The notes beneath the pieces were generated by a model. The model worked only from the letters and a program-made list of their open reading frames with translations. It was not told the DNA's origin and did not search any database. Positions 56,035 through 63,741 of a DNA stretch of 64,000 nucleotides are shown here, one piece after another; position 1 is the stretch's first letter; every line of letters begins with the position of its first letter. Made by a program: the position numbers and the translations under genes. Source of the DNA: Flavivirga aquatica (GTDB taxonomy: Bacteria > Bacteroidota > Bacteroidia > Flavobacteriales > Flavobacteriaceae); contig NZ_MDJD01000054.1 in assembly GCF_001747085.1 (NCBI RefSeq), positions 186,001 to 250,000 of the forward strand, written 5' to 3'.

Positions 56035-56223
56035 ATGAAAAAACAAAAAATAGATTTTTCAAAATTAGTTGATGATTCTTTTCTATCTCCTGAAGAATTC
56101 GCAGAATGTTTGGATAAGGGAGTTGAGATGTTGTTTTATATAGAAGAGGATACTTTTGATAGAAAAGATATACAAAATGTTGTTTTTGCTTTAAAAAGAA
56201 TTAGTGATAGCTTGAGAAATTAA
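56035..56223 (+). CDS. Small hypothetical protein, partner of the XRE regulator
   Basis: 62 aa from ATG 56035 (MKKQKIDFSKLVDDSFLSPE); upstream starts at 56014 and 56023 lie in the operator. Acidic and helical: EEFAECLDKGVEMLFYIEED. No family recognised. Its pairing with an autoregulated XRE gene suggests a toxin or accessory regulator. The function is not assigned. Confidence 0.6.
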   Translation: MKKQKIDFSKLVDDSFLSPEEFAECLDKGVEMLFYIEEDTFDRKDIQNVVFALKRISDSLRN

Positions 56224-56230
56224 GAATAAC

Positions 56231-56371
56231 TAAAGCTAACAATGTGTAAAAAAAATACTATTTTTAATCCTTAATCGTAAGGTCTGTACTTATTTTGCTT
56301 GCTTCTGATTTTCCTTCGGAAAATCACAGCTTACAAACCCGTACTTTCCTTACACGATAACGTTGTGGTGC
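56231..56371. repeat. attC-like palindrome S8
   Basis: The left box TAAAGCTAAC matches the cassette start at 55572-55581. The arms TGTGTAAAAAAAATACT and GTACTTTCCTTACACG pair. The loop holds GATTTTCCTTCGGAAAATC. Right core GTTGTGGTGC (56362-56371), the exact reverse complement of 57592-57601. Confidence 0.8.
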
Positions 56372-56413
56372 ATTAAAACAAACATCCAGCTAAAATCAAA
56401 ATGATTGCAAAAA

Positions 56414-57619
56414 ATGAGTGACGGAAATGAAATTTATCAAATAAATAAAGTAGTTTCTAAACTTCCACGATGGTTTAAAAATGGACATCGAATTAATTCA
56501 CAAATTTTACTTAACTATTTAAAATTAGAAGAAGAATACGAAACTGTCAAATATGAACATCTTGCTGAAAAGTGTAAACATTTAAGAACTTTTAAAACCA
56601 ATTTCGACCAAATGAAAAATTTTGGCGAAAAAAATCACGGTAAAATTTTTGAAGTTATCGACACTAATATAACGCTATGGAAACCCTTAAAAAAAGAGAT
56701 TTACCTACATTACAAAAATTACAAAAGAGAACTTTCTTCAAAAAAGCTTGATTACAAATTTGTAGATAATGAAAAAGAATTAGCTGAATCAACAATTGAG
56801 TTTTTCAGTAAACATGAATTTTGGAAAGCGACAATCGGAAATGCACCTAAATACTTTGTACATATTCAAAATGGTAAAAACCACATTTTCGGTCTTTCAA
56901 AGTTTTGTGCATTTAAGAATATAACCATTGAAGAATATATATCTAGTTACAGGTATAAAACAAATGGAGGAAATACACAAAAGCATATCGCCAGAATAAC
57001 GGGGAAAGATTGGGTTCCACGTAACAAGGTAAACTCAGAAATAAGAGAAGAATTTGACAATTGGATAACTGAATTTCATCCTAATTACACTCTGAATAAC
57101 GCATCTTTTATAACTATAACTCAAAAGAAAAAAGTTCCGTCAAAAAGAAAGAAATTTATTGACCCAAAAACTCTAGAAGAACAATTAAAACTGCAAAGTG
57201 TAATTGGAGCAGTTGGAGAAGAAATTGCGTTACGTTTTGAACTAAATAGAATTGAAATATCTGGAATTAAAAACCCTGAAAAATATATTGAACACACTTC
57301 TAAGAAAAATTCTGGAGCTGGCTTTGATATAAACTGTTTAGTCAAAAAAGACAACCGTTATATAGAAGTAAAGTCATCATTAAATAATAATTTAGACTTT
57401 TTCATAACCGAGAATGAATATTGCACTCTTAAACAATTAGGAGAAGAGGCATTTATATATTTTGTTCACGTTACAAACCTTGAAAAAAAAGAGGGAAAAG
57501 TATTTAAGGTTTTGAGAAATCCAATTTTGGAATTAAAAGCAAATGGAAATTTGAAACCGATAGCTTATAAAGCAAGTTTGGGCGAAAAAACGCACCACAA
57601 CAATGTATATAAAAAATAG
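56414..57619 (+). CDS. DUF3883-domain protein, probable nuclease-type defence factor
   Basis: 401 aa from ATG 56414; a TTG at 56405 is the alternative. The C-terminal DUF3883 domain reads SVIGAVGEEIALRFEL, then SGAGFDINCLVKKDNRYIEV with KSS: the E...D...ExK pattern of PD-(D/E)xK enzymes. The N-terminal 230 residues are Lys-rich and of unknown fold. DUF3883 occurs in restriction-like defence proteins. The last six codons lie in the left box of S9, so the gene fills cassette 56362-57601. Confidence 0.75.
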   Translation: MSDGNEIYQINKVVSKLPRWFKNGHRINSQILLNYLKLEEEYETVKYEHLAEKCKHLRTFKTNFDQMKNFGEKNHGKIFEVIDTNITLWKPLKKEIYLHYKNYKRELSSKKLDYKFVDNEKELAESTIEFFSKHEFWKATIGNAPKYFVHIQNGKNHIFGLSKFCAFKNITIEEYISSYRYKTNGGNTQKHIARITGKDWVPRNKVNSEIREEFDNWITEFHPNYTLNNASFITITQKKKVPSKRKKFIDPKTLEEQLKLQSVIGAVGEEIALRFELNRIEISGIKNPEKYIEHTSKKNSGAGFDINCLVKKDNRYIEVKSSLNNNLDFFITENEYCTLKQLGEEAFIYFVHVTNLEKKEGKVFKVLRNPILELKANGNLKPIAYKASLGEKTHHNNVYKK

Positions 57620-57788
57620 CGCAAGTCTTGGCTAACACTAAGGCTTAAGGATTTTTGGAAAGTCGCCAAATTTTTAAATTTGACGATTCCCAATAAAAAG
57701 ATAAATAGTAAAATTTAAAAATTCGGCTTGTGTTTAATCCGAAAAGTAACCGCTTATTTTCAGCGCTACTTTTCATATACGGAGCCGT
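57592..57788. repeat. attC-like palindrome S9, interrupted by IS1182-type element
   Basis: The left box GCACCACAAC (57592-57601) matches the cassette start at 56362-56371. The arms GTATATAAAAAATAGCGC and GCGCTACTTTTCATATAC pair. The right core is split: GAGCCGT, IS, then CCGTTGTACACT from 59430. GTTGTACACT (59432-59441) is the exact reverse complement of 60054-60063. Confidence 0.8.
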
Positions 57789-59429
57789 CAGACTGTCTAA
57801 TAACTTATCCTATTTTCTTAGGTAAATATTTCGTTTTTTCGTATCTTAATGTTATGAAATTCATCCTAGGAAAAGACCGAAAACAGACCTGCCTTTTTCC
57901 TGTTTCTCTTGAAGATTCCATCGAACAAGAAAATAGCGTGAGGTCAATAGATCAATTTGTAGATTCACTTGACTTGAGCGAACTTGGTTTTCGTTCAGTT
58001 TTTACAGAAAATGGACCGCCTGCTTACAATCCATCTGTCTTACTAAAACTATACATTTATGGCTACATGAACCGCGTGCGTTCTTCAAGGCAATTGGAAA
58101 AAGAATGCAAACGAAATATTGAAGTGATATGGCTTTTAGAAGCTCTAACTCCTGACCATAATACTATTAGCAATTTTAGAAAAGATAATGCCAAGGCCAT
58201 TAAAAAAGTGTTTTTTGCTACCGTTAAAATAGCTCGAAATTTTGGACTCATAGGTGCAACATTGGTTGCTGGAGATAGCACCAAACTCAGAGCGCAGAAC
58301 AGTAAGAAGAACAATTTTAACCAAAAGAAAATCGGGCGCCATCTAGATTATATTGATAATAAACTGCAACAGTACAATAAAGCACTCGAGCAAAGTGATA
58401 GCGACAGTGAAAAGCAAGAAATAAATAAAGATATCGACAAACATAAAGGACGCAGAGAACACTATAAGCAACTTGAAAAAGAACTAATAGAATCAGGAGA
58501 ACCACAGATATCAACCTCGGATCCTGATAGCAAGCACTTAATAATACGTAATAACATTACTGAAGTTGCCTACTGTGTTCAGACCACTGTAGATGCAGAT
58601 TACAACATCCCTTTTGATTACCTAGTAACCAACAAGAATGATTCCAAAGCAATGGGACAGATGCTGCGTAGAGCAAAATCTATCTTACACACCAATACAT
58701 TTACCGCACTTTATGATAAAGGTTATCACACAGGAAGTGAATTCTGCACAGCCAATCAATTAAATATAAAAACACTGGTTGCAATACCTGGAATTGGGAG
58801 AGCCTCACAAGCTCCAGACCCAAACTACAACTCTGAACATTTTAAATACAATAAAGAAAATGACACCTATATGTGTCCACAGGGAAATATTCTTAAGAGT
58901 AATGGAAGCACTTATAAAGGAAGAAACTATAGATTTAAACAGTACAAAACAAATCAATGTAAATCTTGCCCCGTGAGGGACTTATGCACAACTTCTAAAG
59001 TAAATGGAAAGGTAATACAGCGCAGTGAATTTCAAAAATACATAGAAGAAAATGCGCAACAAGTTTTAAAAAATCCCAAGGCATATAAAAAAAGACAAGC
59101 TATTGTAGAACACCCTTACGGAACCATAAAACGACAATGGGGCTTTAGCTATATCTTAACTAAAAAAACAATGCAAAGAGCAAGTGCTGATGTAGGGTTT
59201 ATGTTCATAGCATATAACCTGAAAAGAATATGGAACATAATGAAAACAAAGAAACAAACGCTTTTTAGAGCTATAAATATTTGTATGTTGTCTGTATTAG
59301 ATTTTTTAGGAGTTCTAGCTCTTTATTCTAGTCTTTATCAAAAAAAGCAAATTGCTATGTAATAAGTGTAGTAAAAAAAAGTATTTTAGTACGAACTATT
59401 AAAAAACACGGAGGTTATTAGACGAACTG
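57789..59429 (+). mobile_element. IS1182-type insertion sequence, copy 2
   Basis: 1641 bp, the same length and ends as copy 1, flanked by CCGT at 57785-57788 and 59430-59433. It is inserted at the same position of the palindrome core as copy 1. Confidence 0.9.
57854..59362 (+). CDS. IS1182-family transposase, copy 2
   Basis: 502 aa starting MKFILGKDRKQTC. A longer frame begins at 57728 in the flanking palindrome, but those 42 codons are not part of the IS. It differs from copy 1 at a few sites (for example NKNDS for NTNDS, and AINICML for AINIGML). Catalytic motifs are intact. Confidence 0.93.
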   Translation: MKFILGKDRKQTCLFPVSLEDSIEQENSVRSIDQFVDSLDLSELGFRSVFTENGPPAYNPSVLLKLYIYGYMNRVRSSRQLEKECKRNIEVIWLLEALTPDHNTISNFRKDNAKAIKKVFFATVKIARNFGLIGATLVAGDSTKLRAQNSKKNNFNQKKIGRHLDYIDNKLQQYNKALEQSDSDSEKQEINKDIDKHKGRREHYKQLEKELIESGEPQISTSDPDSKHLIIRNNITEVAYCVQTTVDADYNIPFDYLVTNKNDSKAMGQMLRRAKSILHTNTFTALYDKGYHTGSEFCTANQLNIKTLVAIPGIGRASQAPDPNYNSEHFKYNKENDTYMCPQGNILKSNGSTYKGRNYRFKQYKTNQCKSCPVRDLCTTSKVNGKVIQRSEFQKYIEENAQQVLKNPKAYKKRQAIVEHPYGTIKRQWGFSYILTKKTMQRASADVGFMFIAYNLKRIWNIMKTKKQTLFRAINICMLSVLDFLGVLALYSSLYQKKQIAM

Positions 59430-59449
59430 CCGTTGTACACTATTTGAGA

Positions 59450-59884
59450 ATGAATAAACTAAATTTTACTGAGTTTAAAAAAATAACATTGAATGAAAAA
59501 CTCAATAATTGTATTTCATTATTCGAGTCGTATATTTTAAAACATAATTTACACGAAACAAAATGGTTAATAATACTTAATTTTTTAAAAGAAAGTAATC
59601 GTTGGGATTATATAGATGAATGGTTTTACAAATATTGTGAAATTTTACCCGAAAGTATACTTGAAGAAACTGATTTTAAAAGTAACTCTGAAGACTGGAA
59701 ATATATTACAATTGAAGAGTTTAAGGAATACAAAGAATTATATGATAACTCCAAATATACTGAAGAAATAAATAGTTTAATGATACACATACATCAAATG
59801 GTTAGTATTGAACTATATACGGATTCGAAAAAAATCTCTAAAATCTCTTTTGCAGAATATTCAAAATATATAAAATTCATTTAA
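59450..59884 (+). CDS. Hypothetical cassette protein
   Basis: 144 aa from ATG 59450 (MNKLNFTEFKKITLNEKLNN). Aromatic-rich and acidic (WDYIDEWFYKYCEILPESIL, SEDWKYITIEEFKEYKELYD), with a style like single-domain immunity proteins. No family recognised. It starts 18 bp after the S9 core and shares the cassette with a 51-codon gene. Confidence 0.65.
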   Translation: MNKLNFTEFKKITLNEKLNNCISLFESYILKHNLHETKWLIILNFLKESNRWDYIDEWFYKYCEILPESILEETDFKSNSEDWKYITIEEFKEYKELYDNSKYTEEINSLMIHIHQMVSIELYTDSKKISKISFAEYSKYIKFI

Positions 59885-59895
59885 AAAATAATGAA

Positions 59896-60051
59896 ATGGT
59901 ATTTACAGAAAAAACAAAAGACAATGAAATTTATGTTTATATGAATGGAAAATTGATATATAAAAAATGGTTAAATACAGGTCAGTCGAAAATATTTGAT
60001 GTTATTTCTTATGACAAATATACATTGAGATCAATCAAAGATCAGAAATAA
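59896..60051 (+). CDS. Small hypothetical protein
   Basis: 51 aa in frame 59896-60051: MVFTEKTKDNEIYVYMNGKL continuing to KWLNTGQSKIFDVISYDKY. The alternating hydrophobic pattern suggests a small beta-sheet domain. It begins 11 bp after the previous stop and ends just before the S10 left box, so it fits cassette packing. Function unknown. Confidence 0.55.
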   Translation: MVFTEKTKDNEIYVYMNGKLIYKKWLNTGQSKIFDVISYDKYTLRSIKDQK

Positions 60052-60053
60052 AC

Positions 60054-60257
60054 AGTGTACAACAACGGCTAAAGTTAATGTGGGTTTGATTTCTAATCCG
60101 ATGTTTTGTGTATATTTACTAAGTAGCTAAATCCTTTTCGATTTAGCTTTTGACATCAAATTAAAAACTAAACAAAAAGGCTTCAGCTTAGTGCGTATCC
60201 GATAAATCGCTGATTTATCTCCCCCACACTAACCTTAAGCCAAAACCGTTAGCTGTA
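60054..60257. repeat. attC-like palindrome S10
   Basis: The left box AGTGTACAAC (60054-60063) matches the cassette start at 59432-59441. The arms (ACGGCTAAAGTTAATGTGGG and CCCCCACACTAACCTTAAGC) and interior are near-identical to S3. Right core GTTAGCTGTA (60248-60257). Its partner box is missing because of the deletion near 61815. Confidence 0.8.
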
Positions 60258-60361
60258 ATTACTCCATATTTTGAGAAAAACAGATTTATTTAAATAATCT
60301 TTTATATTTTTGAAATAGTTCAGAAAAGATAAAACATAATAAAAATTACATTGCTGAATAA

Positions 60362-60889
60362 ATGAAAAAAGGATATCACACTCAAGAATATAGACCAGAT
60401 GAGCAGCCTCTAGAAAACCCAATCAAATGTTTAGCTAAAAATGCTTGGTTAGGAATTGGATATTATTTTTGGACAGATATTCAATTTGCACATTATTGGG
60501 GTGAAGATTTTAAGAAAAATTACAGAAAGTATCCTGGCTATTATACAATATATGAAGCAGAAATAAATACAGATAATTTTATCGATACTGTTTTTGATGA
60601 AGGAGGTTATGATTTTTTCAAAGAGAATATTGAAAAAGCATTTTTAGTATTAAAAAAACAGAGAAAACCCATTACGCTAGAAACTGTAAATAGATTCTTA
60701 TCTGATGAAGTATACTCCAAATTAGCAATTAATGGTATAATTTATGATGATAAACCAATGAACAAAAAAGACAGAACAAGAATCTACAGTGACATACCCG
60801 ATTTATATTATGTGAAAAGAATACAAATGGTATGCTTTGATTTAAAAATAATTGATAACTTTGCATTATATTTAGATGAACAATCATAA
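60362..60889 (+). CDS. Putative ADP-ribosyltransferase-like toxin of a TAC system (CmdT-like)
   Basis: 175 aa. The N-terminal third (NAWLGIGYYFWTDIQFAHYW, then YYTIYEAEINTDNF) resembles the G.Y.......A..W strand-helix of DUF3990/ART-fold toxins. The C-terminal part is helical (YSKLAINGIIYDDKP). It is first of three overlapping genes ending in a SecB-like chaperone, the toxin-antitoxin-chaperone order. In the characterised CmdTAC phage-defence system the toxin is an mRNA ADP-ribosyltransferase. The assignment rests on fold resemblance plus operon and is tentative. A TATTTTTG -7-like box lies at 60305-60312. Confidence 0.6.
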   Translation: MKKGYHTQEYRPDEQPLENPIKCLAKNAWLGIGYYFWTDIQFAHYWGEDFKKNYRKYPGYYTIYEAEINTDNFIDTVFDEGGYDFFKENIEKAFLVLKKQRKPITLETVNRFLSDEVYSKLAINGIIYDDKPMNKKDRTRIYSDIPDLYYVKRIQMVCFDLKIIDNFALYLDEQS

Positions 60890-60899
60890 AAACATTATT

Positions 60900-61124
60900 A
60901 TGTTGAATTACAAAGACTTAAGAGGTAAAGTTGATGAGATTTTATCTCAATACGACAATAAAAAAATAGAGTCTTGGTTAAGTTTTGATGAGAAAAGAAT
61001 TGAAAACGAGAACTTTATTAACGGTAAAAGAGTAAAAATAACTATTGAAAAACCTAGTGAAATAGATTTTTTAAATATGCATTGTTCTTTTGGTGAAGAT
61101 GAATTTTATAATGAAGCTGCTTAA
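60900..61124 (+). CDS. Putative antitoxin of the TAC system (CmdA-like)
   Basis: 74 aa from ATG 60900; an in-frame ATG at 60876 would overlap the toxin gene by 14 bp and is equally possible. The sequence (MLNYKDLRGKVDEILSQYDN, then LSFDEKRIENENFINGKRVK) is small, charged and without a known domain. TAC antitoxins are typically unstable and carry a chaperone-addiction tail; the C-terminal CSFGEDEFYNEAA could be that. The stop overlaps the chaperone start (TAATG). Confidence 0.6.
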   Translation: MLNYKDLRGKVDEILSQYDNKKIESWLSFDEKRIENENFINGKRVKITIEKPSEIDFLNMHCSFGEDEFYNEAA

Positions 61125-61543
61125 TGGAAAAAGCAATTCAAATACAATATTTAGGCTTACAAGTCAAAGAAACTACTATGAAAATTGGTGGTTATGATAA
61201 ATCTATTGCTAACGAAATAGAAAGTGAACTTGAAATAAAAACAGGTTTTTCTGAAGATAAGTCTGATAGTTTTGTGATAATATTTAATTTGAAATTATTT
61301 AACAAAGAAAGAGATTTTCATTTAAGTATTGAAGCTCATAATCATTTTGTATTAAATCAAGATGTATCAGAGGAATTTAAAAGTTCTACTTTTATCAATG
61401 TAAGCGCTCCTGCCATAGCTTTCCCTTATGTAAGGGCATATATCTCAAATATAACGTTAAATTCAGGATATGATTCTATAATCCTACCTTCTTACAATTT
61501 CGTTAAATTATATAAAGAAAAAAATGAAAAAACAAATAGCTAA
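61124..61543 (+). CDS. SecB-like chaperone of a TAC system (CmdC-like)
   Basis: 139 aa. The SecB signature is clear: APAIAFPYVRAYISNI followed by LNSGYDSIILPSYNFVKLY (compare the SecB pattern AP..LFPYAR..I and GFP...L.P.NF). The N-terminal strand region (IQYLGLQVKETTMKI) also fits. In TAC systems this chaperone keeps the antitoxin stable and releases the toxin on phage infection. It is coupled to the antitoxin by a TAATG overlap. Confidence 0.82.
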   Translation: MEKAIQIQYLGLQVKETTMKIGGYDKSIANEIESELEIKTGFSEDKSDSFVIIFNLKLFNKERDFHLSIEAHNHFVLNQDVSEEFKSSTFINVSAPAIAFPYVRAYISNITLNSGYDSIILPSYNFVKLYKEKNEKTNS

Positions 61544-61544
61544 A

Positions 61545-61815
61545 GTCGAGTAGGTAAAGGGGAATCTCACCCCTAAACCTCTCACAGAACCGTACGTGAT
61601 AGTCTCCCATCATACGGCTCTTCTTAACAAGTCAAGTCAAGGTGTAAATCCATATTGCCAATGTACAAACATATTTGGGTACTGCTTAGCAGTTTCCTGT
61701 AACCATTTGTAAGCTGCAAACCAATGTTTACGCCTAAATCTCCGATATTTGTTGCGTACCCATTTTGCAAGTCGCTTATTCAGGAAACGGAACACATAAT
61801 GTAATTCACTCATTC
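61545..61815 (-). mobile_element. Group II intron copy 3, 3' remnant
   Basis: 271 bp identical to the 3' end of copies 1 and 2, including domains V-VI and the last part of the maturase frame. It starts right after the SecB-like gene and ends abruptly inside the maturase gene, fused to an IS1182 fragment. Confidence 0.9.
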
Positions 61816-62082
61816 AAAAAACAATGCAAAGAGCAAGTGCTGATGTAGGGTTTATGTTCATAGCATATAACCTGAAAAGAATATGGAACATAATGAAAAC
61901 AAAGAAACAAACGCTTTTTAGAGCTATAAATATTGGTATGTTGTCTGTATTAGATTTTTTAGGAGTTCTAGCTCTTTATTCTAGTCTTTATCAAAAAAAG
62001 CAAATTGCTATGTAATAAGTGTAGTAAAAAAAAGTATTTTAGTACGAACTATTAAAAAACACGGAGGTTATTAGACGAACTG
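61816..62082 (+). mobile_element. IS1182-type element copy 3, 3' remnant
   Basis: 267 bp identical to the 3' end of the full elements, with the last 63 transposase codons (61824-62015) and the right inverted repeat ending ACGAACTG. It is followed by CCGTTACAAAAC, consistent with another insertion into a palindrome core. The left part is lost. Confidence 0.9.
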
Positions 62083-62123
62083 CCGTTACAAAACATTAGA
62101 ACCGAACTCAGAGATAAAGAACC

Positions 62124-63740
62124 ATGGCAACTGCAACACTTCACTTTTTAGGACAAGAAAGAGATCTAATTCGAATATCAGTAAAATACAAAAAAGAATT
62201 TTGGGCGTGGAACGGAATGCCTGCTTCAATTCCTTTAGGCGGAATGTTAGTACTAGAATTCGCTACACACCCAGACGACAATAGGTTTGAAGAACGCATT
62301 ACAACAATAGATTATAACCGATACAAAATGGGTTATCCTATGGATGAAGGAGAAATAATCTTCTATGATGCTAGTAGTGATATAATTAAGCGATGGAAAT
62401 TTGCCGATACAATAATAAAAGAAATAAAGACTGTTTTTTATACAGAAGGAGAAACCCCAATGATGACATATTTAGTGCTTTCGCCAGCGATACAAAACTA
62501 TGGCCATTTGCATCTAAAATCCTGGAATATAAGTCATACTGAGCCTGAACCTTACAAAACACCTATTATTGCCACAGAAAATAAAAAACAATATTTTGTA
62601 GAAGAAATTAAAATATTAAATTTAGATGAAGGCTCTACAAACTCAGGAGAAAACAATGAAAAAGGTATAATACATAACAAAGAATACACTTTAAAAGCTA
62701 GCAAATTCAGAAATAATAAAGCTCCCGAAAATTTAAATAGTATTAAATGGTGCTACAGTTATGTAAAAGAAAATGAAACTGTTATTGGAAACATAAAACA
62801 AACTGGAGAAGAAATTACTTTTAAAACTGACGACTTAGATTATTGTGGTTATTCTATTACCTTTTATGCCTACATTGAAAAAAAAGAAAATGAAGCTGAA
62901 TTAGAAGTATTTCATCATTACCGTTTTAAATGGTTTGATAGAAAAATCGTAGAACAACAAATAGAAGAAAGATTAGAGAAACCTTGGAAAATAAATCAAG
63001 GAGGGACTTCGCTTTGTGGTATGGCTTGTTTATTTTACATCTTTGCTAAAAATGATAAGCAAGGTTACAAAACACTTGCTGAAACACTTCATAGAACAGG
63101 AAAAGCTACTCATAATGGATATACTGTAGAACCCGATGAAGATGTAAAAGAAGAAATGTACAATACAAATCCTAAAACTTCTAAAGAACACCCTTGGATT
63201 CCAGAGGTTGATTGGATTACTATGGCAACCACAAGGAGTAAAGAAAGTGATTTTGGTTATACAGGTAAAAAAGGACAAGATGCAAGTGCCATAAATTGGC
63301 CTTGGTTAATGACCAATCTAGGAAAGAAACTTTTAGGCTATACAACAGTAGAAATGGATTATTACAAAGTAAACAAGTCTTACATCCGAGATTTCTTTGG
63401 TTCAGATGAAAAAATCAGAATATTAGAAGAAGATATTGACAAAGATTACAAAAACGGATATGAAATTTGTATGATGATTGACGCAGATATGATGTATAAT
63501 AAACCTGATTATGATATTACAGATTTTGGAGAATATCATTGGATAACATATGAAGATAATCTTGAAATTTTAAATTCTAAAGGTAAAACTGAAACAGATT
63601 ATGATGAAGTAACAGATATAAATTTTGACGTTGTAACTTGGGGAGATTTTAAAAGAGATAAAGGTATTGACAAAAAAAAATTGAGATTATCAAAAGCCTC
63701 TTTTAGAAATAATTATTATGGTTATCTAAAGCTTAAATAA
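62124..63740 (+). CDS. TssD (Hcp-like)-cysteine protease-like effector
   Basis: 538 aa. Residues 1-135 are a TssD/Hcp-like tube domain (LHFLGQERDLIRISVKYKKE, FEERITTIDYNRYKMGYPMD, YLVLSPAIQNYG). A linker, about 155-280, is beta-rich. The C-terminal domain, about 285-538, has QGGTSLCGMACLFYIF with candidate nucleophile Cys298, and GEYHWITYEDN with His472, the order of papain-like or C39-like cysteine proteases. It would be loaded into the T6SS tube; the T6SS itself is not in the window. A lipoprotein gene starts 1 bp after its stop and may give immunity. Confidence 0.8.
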   Translation: MATATLHFLGQERDLIRISVKYKKEFWAWNGMPASIPLGGMLVLEFATHPDDNRFEERITTIDYNRYKMGYPMDEGEIIFYDASSDIIKRWKFADTIIKEIKTVFYTEGETPMMTYLVLSPAIQNYGHLHLKSWNISHTEPEPYKTPIIATENKKQYFVEEIKILNLDEGSTNSGENNEKGIIHNKEYTLKASKFRNNKAPENLNSIKWCYSYVKENETVIGNIKQTGEEITFKTDDLDYCGYSITFYAYIEKKENEAELEVFHHYRFKWFDRKIVEQQIEERLEKPWKINQGGTSLCGMACLFYIFAKNDKQGYKTLAETLHRTGKATHNGYTVEPDEDVKEEMYNTNPKTSKEHPWIPEVDWITMATTRSKESDFGYTGKKGQDASAINWPWLMTNLGKKLLGYTTVEMDYYKVNKSYIRDFFGSDEKIRILEEDIDKDYKNGYEICMMIDADMMYNKPDYDITDFGEYHWITYEDNLEILNSKGKTETDYDEVTDINFDVVTWGDFKRDKGIDKKKLRLSKASFRNNYYGYLKLK

Positions 63741-63741
63741 T

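Noticed and set aside
57728-57853. 42-codon N-terminal extension of IS1182 transposase copy 2
   Set aside because: It reads through the flanking palindrome and IS end; copy 1 lacks it.
39198-60257. The repeated palindromes read as a CRISPR array or as ordinary terminators
   Set aside because: Units are 130-205 bp, diverged and separated by genes, so not CRISPR. The matched cassette-specific boxes are not explained by terminators.
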